Of a DNA stretch of 19,028 nucleotides, positions 5,007-12,335 are shown piece by piece (the first letter of the stretch is position 1; every line of letters begins with the position of its first letter). Source of the DNA: Bryobacterales bacterium (GTDB lineage Bacteria > Acidobacteriota > Terriglobia > Bryobacterales > Bryobacteraceae); assembly GCA_025462985.1 (NCBI GenBank), contig JAOAPP010000777.1, positions 1 to 19,028 of the forward strand, given 5' to 3'. Made by a program: the position numbers and the translations under genes. The notes under the pieces are model-generated. The model had not been told where the DNA came from and searched no databases. It worked only from the letters and a program-made list of their open reading frames with translations.

Positions 5007-6359
5007 ATGCCGTTGTTATACGAGGCGATCGCGAAATACCATGAACTGCTCGACAGCAGGAGCTACCGCGATTTGGGCTGGGCGGAATGCATGCAGGAAG
5101 AGATGCGGCGCAAGCACCTGGTTGAATCCGGCCGCATCATTTCGCCCGTATTGCGTCCCGAATTTATCTCACGACCGCAACTGGAACAGCTGTCGGGAGT
5201 GGCTGAGCGCCTGACGACGATCCTGGATAAGGTGGAGGAGTGGGCCGCAGAGAGTCCGCAGCTACTCAGAAGGATCCAGATGGTGCCGGCGGAAAAGATG
5301 CTTGTGGCCCTATCTTGCGGGTATCCTCGCTCCAGCATTGCAACACGAATGGATGCAGGCCTGCAGAATGGCACCCTGTCGATGCGAGGTGTCGAAAGCT
5401 GTAAGCCCATTGGACTGGCCTACGGAGACTTGCTGGCCGACGTCTTTCTTGCGCAGCCAATTATGCAGGATTTCCGCCGGGGCGGATATCGTGCTTCGAA
5501 GCTGGGGAAAAAAGGCTCACTGCTCGCGACCATTCAGCGCGCCTGGAAGCAGTTTGGGGGTACACGGGCGCCGCAGGTAGCAATCGTCGAGTTTGGAGGC
5601 GTTCCGGGCAAATCCGCCAGCGAGGGGGAACTGCTGGCAGAGATTCTGCGGGCATCCGGCGCTCCAGCGCGGCGGGTGCAACCGGAGGAATTGCAGTTTC
5701 GAGACAACAAATTGCGGGTTGGCGATTTCGAGATCGACGTTGTGTTCCGGCGTTTTCTGACTCGAGAACTGCTCGCGCGTTTCGATCTGTCCCATCCGCT
5801 GCTGCGTGCTTATGAGGCGGGGGCAGTATGCGTTGTAAACGGGTTTCGATCCGAGATGGCACGGCGCAGAGCCATTTTTGAGCTTCTGACGGACGAGGCT
5901 GTGCTGGTGAAGCTCTCGGCGGCGGACCAGACGCTCGTACGGTCGTATATCCCTTGGACACGCTTTGTATCTGCCCGCAAGACCAGATACAAGGAAGAGG
6001 AGGTAGATCTGCTTCCGTTTATCCGGCGAGGCCGGCAGCGCTTCGTTTTGCGGCCCAACGAGGATACGAGCGAAGACCCTGTATTCGTCGGAGCCCGTCT
6101 GAGCCAGGCCACCTGGGACGGCGCAGTGCAGGCGGCATTGCGAAGTCCTTACGTCGTTCAAGAGCACCAGACGCTTCCCCCGCAGGCGTTTCCTCTGCTC
6201 CAGTACGGTGAAGTTCAAATGAAGCAGGTCACGGTCTCCATGCATCCGAATGTCTACGATGGGGAGTTGCAGGGAGCATCCGCGAGCCTGGAGTTCTGGT
6301 CGAATGGATTCGCGCGCCCCGTGGCTCTCGCGCCGGTCCTCGTCATCGATCGAAGTTGA
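5007..6359 (+). CDS. Circularly permuted ATP-grasp-like protein
   Basis: This 450-residue soluble protein resembles circularly permuted ATP-grasp ligases and the glutathionylspermidine-synthase-like fold. The matching region is C-terminal: a pre-grasp-type segment IDVVFRRFLTRELL (243-256), HPLLRAYEAGAVCVVNGF (263-280), RQRFVLRPNEDTSEDPVFVG (343-362), the stretch YVVQEHQTLPP (382-392), and a final FWSNGFARP. FVLRPNED resembles the nucleotide and magnesium-binding strand of the group. The Asn-Lys usually found after VVN is replaced by Arg-rich MARRRA. The N-terminal 240 residues are helical and unassigned. Ligases of this group join a carboxylate to an amine using ATP; no substrate can be inferred. 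It stands alone between a rhodanese gene and the FG-GAP operon. Confidence 0.6.
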   Translation: MPLLYEAIAKYHELLDSRSYRDLGWAECMQEEMRRKHLVESGRIISPVLRPEFISRPQLEQLSGVAERLTTILDKVEEWAAESPQLLRRIQMVPAEKMLVALSCGYPRSSIATRMDAGLQNGTLSMRGVESCKPIGLAYGDLLADVFLAQPIMQDFRRGGYRASKLGKKGSLLATIQRAWKQFGGTRAPQVAIVEFGGVPGKSASEGELLAEILRASGAPARRVQPEELQFRDNKLRVGDFEIDVVFRRFLTRELLARFDLSHPLLRAYEAGAVCVVNGFRSEMARRRAIFELLTDEAVLVKLSAADQTLVRSYIPWTRFVSARKTRYKEEEVDLLPFIRRGRQRFVLRPNEDTSEDPVFVGARLSQATWDGAVQAALRSPYVVQEHQTLPPQAFPLLQYGEVQMKQVTVSMHPNVYDGELQGASASLEFWSNGFARPVALAPVLVIDRS

Positions 6360-6427
6360 TCGTGTGAGCTGCCGTAAGACCGTTCTCCAACTTTCGATCG
6401 ATGCCGAGGGGTTAGGCTCCTATTAGA

Positions 6428-9400
6428 ATGGTGTCACTTCCCCAGCAGATGAGAGTTCCCAGGTTGATTGCGTGTGTGGCGGTCTTGTGCGCGTTGGTGC
6501 TCACGGCGGATGTGTCCCCGGCAGACAACAAGCTTTGGGAGTATCGGAACCTCGGCAAGGCGTTTTACGAGAATCCCGACACCCATCTGCAGTCGGTGGA
6601 TGCGCTGCATTCCGCGCTGAATCTTGCGCCCAATTCGGTGCGGGAGCACGTCAATTATGGATTGGCGCTGTTGCGCGCCGGGCGAAACGATGCGGCAGTG
6701 GAGCAACTGACGGCGGCGCAGAAGCAGGACCCATTGCTTCCGCATACCTGGTTCAACCTGGGCATCTTTTACAAACATGCGGGAGAGTACGACAAGGCCA
6801 TTGAGCAGTTTCGCGGAATGATTCGCCTGACGCCGAACGAGCCGATGGCGCATTACAATCTGGCTTCGGTGCTGCGTTCGAAGGGGGACCTGGAAGGCGC
6901 GCTCCCTGAGTTTCTCGAAGCGGAGAAGTTGAATCCGAACCTGGCCGGTCCGCACTTTCAACTGTTCAGCTTGTATCAGCGCATGGGCAAACGCGAGGAG
7001 GCGATGAAGGAACGCCAGGCGTTTGAGGAAGCCAAGAAGCACAACGAGGGCGCCGCAGTTCCGGAAGACATGGAGTGGTGTTTCTACGCTGAACTCTACG
7101 ATCCGCCAGATCCGCGCCCGTACGCTGGTTCGGAACCGACCAAATATGACGACAAGACGGTTGCCACCGGAATAGGTGCGGCATATGCCGGGATGGTGTT
7201 GATTGACTCGGAAACTTCGGGGAATCCGGACCTAGTTGTGTGGTCAGAAAAGGGAGTCGCGCTCTATCGGCGCGGTGTGCAGGCGGCGAATGGCATCGGA
7301 CTTGACGGATTGAGCGGCGTTCGATCAGTAGTTGTGGGCGACTACGACAATGACGGCTTCGCGGACCTGGCCATTCTGACGGCCTCCGGGGCGAGCCTGT
7401 TTCATAATGACCATGGCAAATTCAGCAAGAGTGTCGATCTGCCGAATACAGCGGGCGCGACTGCGCTTCTTTGGCTTGATTACGACCATGACAACGATCT
7501 GGATCTGCTGGCCTTCGGGCAGACCTCTTCGCTGATGCGCAATATCGGGAGCGGAAAGTTCGAAGACCACAGCGCCGGGTTTCCTTTTGTGAAGGGGCAG
7601 GCGCTGGAGGCCGTTCGATTTGCGGTCCGAGGCGACACGGCGGCACAGGACTTCGTAGTTTCGTACGCGGACCGGCCGGCGACTCTTTATCATGACCGCT
7701 TGAACGAGAAGTTCGAACCTGAAGAAATCGCCGCATTACCGGCAGGATCGATCGGGCTGGATATTCAGGACATCGATCACGATGGGCTCCTGGATGTTGT
7801 GAGCTACGGGCCGTCGCTGCATGCGGTTCGGAACGAGAATGGGGTCCGGTTTGTGGCGGCACCCAATCCCAAGACTGCTCCCTCGGCTGCGCGCGCCGAC
7901 TTCAACGGTGACAATCGGGAAGATCATGCCGCGATTCTGTCGGATGGCTCCTTGCATCTCTATACGAACGCTTCGCCCGCGCAGCACTGGTCAACGGTTC
8001 GCATCGGCGGGATAAAGAACATCAAGTTAGCGCCGGGAGCCACCGTCGAGGTGAAGTCCGGGATCTTTTATGACAAGCGCATTTACGCCGGCGTGCCCAT
8101 CGCGTTCGCTCTAGACGGCCACTCGGATTTCGATACGGTGCGGATTACATGGCCGAATGGGTTGATCCAGAATGAGGTGCACCAGAAAGCCGGTGCAGTT
8201 CTGACTATTGCGGAGGCACAGCGCCTGTCGGGATCATGCCCCATGATTTTCACCTGGAATGGCAAGGAGTTCCAGTTCATTACCGACGTTCTCGGAGTTG
8301 CGCCGCTCGGCGCGAGTTCCGGCGATGGAAGCTACTTCCCGGTGGACCATGACGAGTACATCCAGATACCGGGCACGGCACTCCAGGTGAAAGACGGTGA
8401 GTATCAGGTTCACATCACCGAAGAGTTGCACGAAGTATCGTACCTGGACAAGGTTCAGTTGATTGCAGTGGATCATCCGGCGAAGGTCAAGATCTATACG
8501 AACGATAAGTTCAAGTCCCCTCCCTATCCGGAATTCAGACTCTTTGGATCGACTGAAGAAATTCACCCAGTGCGCGCCGTCGAGGGAAATGGAACGGATG
8601 CAACGGCGCGAGTTGCGCGGCAGGATCATGCGTACCCGGATACTTTTTCGCATAACGATTCGGGCGTGGCCGAGATGCATACGCTCGATCTCGATTTCGG
8701 CAGTGCAGCCAGTGATAATCGTGCGGCGCTGGTCCTGAACGGGTGGGTGGACTGGGCGGACGGCAGCACATTCCTGGGCGCTGCGCAGAACGGCGGCGGG
8801 GGGCTGACGTTTCCTTACATACAGGTGAAGGATGCGGCCGGCAAGTGGCGGACGGTGGTGGAAGACATGGGCATCCCGTCCGGAAAGCCGAAGACGATGG
8901 TGGTCGATCTCACGGGCAAGTTCCTGTCGAAGTCGAGAGAAGTACGGATTGTCACCAACCTGTGCGTGTACTGGGATGAGGTCTTCCTCATCGACAATGC
9001 TGCCGAGCCGAATGTTCGGCTGATAAACGTGCAGGCGAACGCGGCAGACCTCAACTTTCGCGGATTCTCGAAGCCGGTGATCGATCCTGCCCGTCAGCAG
9101 CCGGAGAAGTTTTTGTATAACCAGGTCGCCCCGGTGTCCAACTGGAATCCAACAGCCGGCAAGTACACGCGCTATGGAGACGTCAGACCTTTGGTGAACG
9201 AAGTGGATGACAAGCTGCTTGTCATGGGCTCGGGCGATGAGTTGAAGCTTACTTTCCCGGCGGCGAATTTACCGCAGCTGCCCAACGGCTGGTCGCGCGA
9301 TTTTCTGCTGCTTGTTGATGGTTGGGCGAAGGATTCGGATGCGAACACGGCGTTCAGTCAGAGCGTGCTGCCGCTTCCCTTCCATGGCATGAGCTCTTAT

Positions 9401-9523
9401 CCATACAAGTCAAGCGAGCACTTCCCGGACGACCCCAAGCATGCGAAGTACGTCCAGGAGTATCTGACTCGTCCAGCTCTTCGTCTCATTCGGCCGCTGC
9501 CGTCAGTGAAGGGTTTAGATTAG
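6428..9523 (+). CDS. Large exported TPR plus FG-GAP/VCBS repeat protein
   Basis: This 1031-residue protein has an N-terminal hydrophobic signal (about residues 10-31). About five TPR units follow (38-206; for example AHYNLASVLRSKGDLEGALP). A beta-propeller of FG-GAP/VCBS repeats spans about 245-520, with Ca-binding-like loops DYDNDGFADL, DYDHDNDLDL, DIDHDGLLDV and DFNGDNRED. An ASPIC/UnbV-like segment lies around 525-605 (VRITWPNG). The C-terminal 415 residues, starting CPMIFTWNGKEF, I cannot assign. Such proteins are abundant in Acidobacteriota and probably act in the periplasm or on the cell surface as binding scaffolds. The ATG at 6428 lacks a clear ribosome site; Met8 is an alternative start. 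The CRTAC1-type gene follows after ten bases. Confidence 0.88.
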   Translation: MVSLPQQMRVPRLIACVAVLCALVLTADVSPADNKLWEYRNLGKAFYENPDTHLQSVDALHSALNLAPNSVREHVNYGLALLRAGRNDAAVEQLTAAQKQDPLLPHTWFNLGIFYKHAGEYDKAIEQFRGMIRLTPNEPMAHYNLASVLRSKGDLEGALPEFLEAEKLNPNLAGPHFQLFSLYQRMGKREEAMKERQAFEEAKKHNEGAAVPEDMEWCFYAELYDPPDPRPYAGSEPTKYDDKTVATGIGAAYAGMVLIDSETSGNPDLVVWSEKGVALYRRGVQAANGIGLDGLSGVRSVVVGDYDNDGFADLAILTASGASLFHNDHGKFSKSVDLPNTAGATALLWLDYDHDNDLDLLAFGQTSSLMRNIGSGKFEDHSAGFPFVKGQALEAVRFAVRGDTAAQDFVVSYADRPATLYHDRLNEKFEPEEIAALPAGSIGLDIQDIDHDGLLDVVSYGPSLHAVRNENGVRFVAAPNPKTAPSAARADFNGDNREDHAAILSDGSLHLYTNASPAQHWSTVRIGGIKNIKLAPGATVEVKSGIFYDKRIYAGVPIAFALDGHSDFDTVRITWPNGLIQNEVHQKAGAVLTIAEAQRLSGSCPMIFTWNGKEFQFITDVLGVAPLGASSGDGSYFPVDHDEYIQIPGTALQVKDGEYQVHITEELHEVSYLDKVQLIAVDHPAKVKIYTNDKFKSPPYPEFRLFGSTEEIHPVRAVEGNGTDATARVARQDHAYPDTFSHNDSGVAEMHTLDLDFGSAASDNRAALVLNGWVDWADGSTFLGAAQNGGGGLTFPYIQVKDAAGKWRTVVEDMGIPSGKPKTMVVDLTGKFLSKSREVRIVTNLCVYWDEVFLIDNAAEPNVRLINVQANAADLNFRGFSKPVIDPARQQPEKFLYNQVAPVSNWNPTAGKYTRYGDVRPLVNEVDDKLLVMGSGDELKLTFPAANLPQLPNGWSRDFLLLVDGWAKDSDANTAFSQSVLPLPFHGMSSYPYKSSEHFPDDPKHAKYVQEYLTRPALRLIRPLPSVKGLD

Positions 9524-9533
9524 ACCGTTTGAA

Positions 9534-11198
9534 ATGAAGGTTCAGTCAATTTTTCTCGTATCGGCCCTCGTTGCGGGGGCCGGGTTTAGCATCGCAGGTT
9601 TCGTGCCGGGAACGGGAGTTCAGTTCGCGGATGTTACGCAGAACGCGGGAATTCGCTTCTCTCATAACAGCGGCCATACCGGCAAGAAATTAATGCCGGA
9701 GACTGTCGGGTCCGGCTGCGCCTTTATCGATCTTGACGGCGATGGATGGGCGGATATCTTGCTGATCAACGGCAAGGATTTTACTCCCTCCGGACGCCGG
9801 TCTTTGCCTGCGTTCTATCACAACAACCGCGACGGTACGTTCACGGATGTCACTCGCGGCAGCGGTCTCGATATCGAGATGTACGGCATGGGCGTATCGG
9901 TGGCCGACTACGACAACGATGGCCGTCCGGACCTGTATGTGACTGCGCTCGAAGGCGACCGGTTGTTTCACAATGAAGGCCAGGGACGTTTCCGTGATGC
10001 GACCGCGCAGAGTGGGATCCACAATGCGAATTTCGGCACCGGTTCAGCGTGGCTCGATTATGACAAGGACGGGAAGGCAGACCTGTTTGTCGCCAATTAT
10101 ATTCAGTGGAGCAAGGATAAGGACCTGTGGTGTTCCATGGACGGAAGCACCAAGTCATTCTGCACGCCCGAGACGTACAAAGGGACCTCCTCGAAACTGT
10201 TTCACAACCTAGGGAATGGGAAGTTCGAGGATGTGACAGAGAAGGCGGGATTGGGAGACAAGGCCAGCAAGTCGCTTGGCATCGTCACCTTTGACTACAA
10301 CGGCGATGGATGGACGGATATCTTCGTCTCGAACGATACGCAGCCGAGCAAGCTTTACAAGAACAACGGAAATGGAACGTTCACAGAGGAAGGCATGCAG
10401 GCTGGCATCGCTTTCGGAGAGGACGGCGTTGCGCGCGGCGCTATGGGCGCCGATGCGGCGGATTATGACCGGTCAGGCCGGCCGCACCTTCTCGTTGGGA
10501 ACTTCTCAAACCAGATGCTGGCGTTGTATCACAACGAGGGCAACGGCTTCTTTATCGATCAGGCGCCTTCCACTACGATCGGCCATTCGAGCCTGCTCAG
10601 CCTGACGTTTGGTGCTTTCTTCTTCGATTTCGATCTGGATGGTTACCCTGACATTCTTGCGGCGAACGGCCATATCGAACCTGACATCAACCGCATCCAG
10701 TCCAAGATCAGCTACCGGGAAGCGCCGCTGCTCTTTCGAAACACCGGAGGCGGACATTTCGAAAACGTCAGTAATGATGTTGGGCCGGACTTTCGCAAGC
10801 AGATGGTGGCGCGCGGGGCGGCCTATGCGGACTTTGATCATGATGGCGACCTGGACGTACTCATCAGCAACAACGATGGACCGCCTGTTCTTTACAGAAA
10901 CGACGGCGGGAACAAGAATAACTGGCTTACGGTGCGTTTGACGGGGACCAAATCCAACCGCAGCGCGCTCGGCGCCGTCGCGCGGGTCCAGAGCGCATCG
11001 GGCAAGCAATGGCAGACCGTTCACAGCGGATCGAGCTATTGTTCGCAAAGCGAGGAGGCTTTGACGTTTGGCCTCGGTCGCGACGCCTCGGCTGCGAGTC
11101 TCGAGGTAGAGTGGCCGAGCGGCGCCAAACAGCAGTTCAAGAATGTTCCCGCCAAAGGATTCGTGACGGTTGATGAGGCGCGCGGCATACTCAAGTAA
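9534..11198 (+). CDS. CRTAC1-type FG-GAP/VCBS repeat protein with ASPIC/UnbV domain
   Basis: This 554-residue protein has a signal peptide (hydrophobic residues 5-23) and then opens with FADVTQNAGIRFSHNSG, the characteristic N-terminal block of CRTAC1 proteins. Seven or so propeller blades carry metal-binding-like loops: DLDGDGWADI, DYDNDGRPDL, DYDKDGKADL, DYNGDGWTDI, a degenerate DYDRSGRPHL, DFDLDGYPDI and DFDHDGDLDV. The C-terminal ASPIC/UnbV domain (about 470-548) includes NWLTVRLTG, SALGAVARV and LEVEWPSG. It is probably secreted or periplasmic and calcium-stabilised; molecular function is not established for the family. It starts ten bases after the larger FG-GAP gene, and its TAA stop overlaps the next ATG (TAATG), indicating a coupled operon. 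Confidence 0.92.
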   Translation: MKVQSIFLVSALVAGAGFSIAGFVPGTGVQFADVTQNAGIRFSHNSGHTGKKLMPETVGSGCAFIDLDGDGWADILLINGKDFTPSGRRSLPAFYHNNRDGTFTDVTRGSGLDIEMYGMGVSVADYDNDGRPDLYVTALEGDRLFHNEGQGRFRDATAQSGIHNANFGTGSAWLDYDKDGKADLFVANYIQWSKDKDLWCSMDGSTKSFCTPETYKGTSSKLFHNLGNGKFEDVTEKAGLGDKASKSLGIVTFDYNGDGWTDIFVSNDTQPSKLYKNNGNGTFTEEGMQAGIAFGEDGVARGAMGADAADYDRSGRPHLLVGNFSNQMLALYHNEGNGFFIDQAPSTTIGHSSLLSLTFGAFFFDFDLDGYPDILAANGHIEPDINRIQSKISYREAPLLFRNTGGGHFENVSNDVGPDFRKQMVARGAAYADFDHDGDLDVLISNNDGPPVLYRNDGGNKNNWLTVRLTGTKSNRSALGAVARVQSASGKQWQTVHSGSSYCSQSEEALTFGLGRDASAASLEVEWPSGAKQQFKNVPAKGFVTVDEARGILK

Positions 11199-12058
11199 TG
11201 AAAATTTCCTCGACCGCGGCTTTGGCTTGGTTTGCCGCCGCGGCATGCGCGCAGGCTGCGCCCCCCACGGCACAGCAGATTATCGACCGCATTCAGAAGA
11301 ATGTCGGTGTCGCGTGGACAACTCCCACGGTTGATACCTTCAAAGCGGGAGATCCGCAGACGCCGGTCACCGGAGTTGCCGTGACCATGATGGCAACGCT
11401 CGATGTCCTGCAACGGGCGGCGGCTTCGGGTAGGAATTTGGTAATCACGCATGAGCCGACTTTTTACGGCCACCTGGACCAGACCGATGTTCTGGAAAAG
11501 CAGCATGACAGCGTGCTGGCCGCTAAGGAAGCGTTCATACAGGAGCACCACATGGTGGTCTGGCGGTTTCATGACCACTGGCACAGGCGGCAGCCCGATG
11601 GGATTCTCGAAGGGATGAAGCATGCGCTTGGGTGGGACAAATATCAGAATCCGGCGAAACCGATGCTTTTCACACTTCCCGAGACGACGCTCAGCGATCT
11701 CGCGGCGGATACGAAGAACAGGCTGTCGATCAATGTGGAGCGGGTGGTGGGCGACCCGGAATTGAAGTTCACTCGTGTCGCTCTTATTCCGGGGGCTGCC
11801 GGATCGGCGATGCAGATCAAAGCCCTGGAGCGAGACGACGTGGAAGTTCTGGTGATCGGGGAAACGCCGGAGTGGGAAACAGTCGAGTACGTGGCGGATG
11901 CGGTGACGGAGCACAAGCACAAGGGACTGATCATTCTAAGCCACATTCCGTCGGAGCAGGCCGGGATGGAAGAATGTACCCGGTGGCTGAAAGGCTTTGT
12001 GACGGATGTGCCGGTGGAGTTTGTTCCAGCTCCGCAACCATTCTGGATGCCGCGCTGA
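11198..12058 (+). CDS. Exported NIF3-like (YbgI family) dinuclear-metal protein
   Basis: This 286-residue protein starts with a signal-like segment (MKISSTAALAWFAAAACAQA, cleavage probably after Ala20) and continues as a NIF3/YbgI-type protein. The motif positions match by eye: THEPTFYG (His85-Glu86) where the family has His-His-Pro, FHDHWH (His125-His129) where it has HTNLD, and SHIPSEQ (His249, Glu253) where it has the His-x3-Glu ligands. Several candidate metal ligands are present but two are changed. NIF3 proteins are normally cytoplasmic, form hexameric rings and are poorly understood; an exported form is unusual. The ATG overlaps the stop of the CRTAC1-type gene, so production is coupled to the FG-GAP proteins. 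Confidence 0.8.
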   Translation: MKISSTAALAWFAAAACAQAAPPTAQQIIDRIQKNVGVAWTTPTVDTFKAGDPQTPVTGVAVTMMATLDVLQRAAASGRNLVITHEPTFYGHLDQTDVLEKQHDSVLAAKEAFIQEHHMVVWRFHDHWHRRQPDGILEGMKHALGWDKYQNPAKPMLFTLPETTLSDLAADTKNRLSINVERVVGDPELKFTRVALIPGAAGSAMQIKALERDDVEVLVIGETPEWETVEYVADAVTEHKHKGLIILSHIPSEQAGMEECTRWLKGFVTDVPVEFVPAPQPFWMPR

Positions 12059-12080
12059 ACTTCTTGGCCTGGGATGCGTC

Positions 12081-12086
12081 TACTCT
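12081..12086 (+). promoter_or_regulatory. Possible -10 element of a leaderless transcript
   Basis: TACTCT lies seven bases before the ATG at 12093, the same spacing as TAGCAT before the ATG at 2761. Both follow GGATGCGT. There is no clear ribosome site for this start and no clear -35 element. Confidence 0.25.
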
Positions 12087-12092
12087 GAACAG

Positions 12093-12335
12093 ATGAGAGA
12101 CATGTTTTCCCTACGGCCCACTTTGAAGGCATTGACTATCGGCGGGGCCGTCAGTTTGGGCGCATTTTCACTTGGCGCATTTGCGGCCGGCGCCTTGGCG
12201 GTGGGCGCGATGGCTATCGGCAAACTCGCGATCGGCAAGGCGGGCATTGGTTCGCTTCATATCAAAAACCTCTGCGTGGACGAGCTGACAGTTTCCAAAC
12301 TGACGGTGAAAGAGCGGGAGGGACGCAGTGAGTGA
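12093..12335 (+). CDS. Small pentad-repeat (beta-helix-like) protein
   Basis: From the ATG at 12093 this is an 80-residue protein with strict five-residue periodicity across residues 21-75: [35 protein letters not shown], then [20 protein letters not shown]. Hydrophobics fall at the second and fifth positions of each pentad. The first half is Gly/Ala-rich and hydrophobic enough to sit in a membrane; the second half is polar. A right-handed beta-helix like pentapeptide-repeat proteins is plausible, though the classical A(D/N)Lxx consensus is not met. The reading frame is open further upstream, but there it overlaps the NIF3-like gene, so the internal ATG is preferred. The stop overlaps the permease GTG by 8 bases (GTGAGTGA), so the two are coupled. 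Confidence 0.7.
   Translation: MRDMFSLRPTLKALTIGGAVSLGAFSLGAFAAGALAVGAMAIGKLAIGKAGIGSLHIKNLCVDELTVSKLTVKEREGRSE

Noticed and set aside
5517..6245. A 242-codon minus-strand frame opposite the ATP-grasp-like gene.
   Set aside because: The plus-strand protein is longer, has ordered motifs and a plausible start. The reverse frame has no coherent composition.
6428..11198. The repeated D-x-D-x-D-G units as possible DNA-level repeats or recombination sites.
   Set aside because: The similarity is at the protein level (FG-GAP blades) with differing codons; no long identical DNA repeats were noticed.
10506..11920. Two long open frames on the minus strand opposite the CRTAC1-type and NIF3-like genes (255 and 294 codons).
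   Set aside because: They lie antisense to well-supported genes, show Arg/His-rich composition typical of reverse-frame reading of GC-rich coding DNA, and have no recognisable motif or ribosome site.
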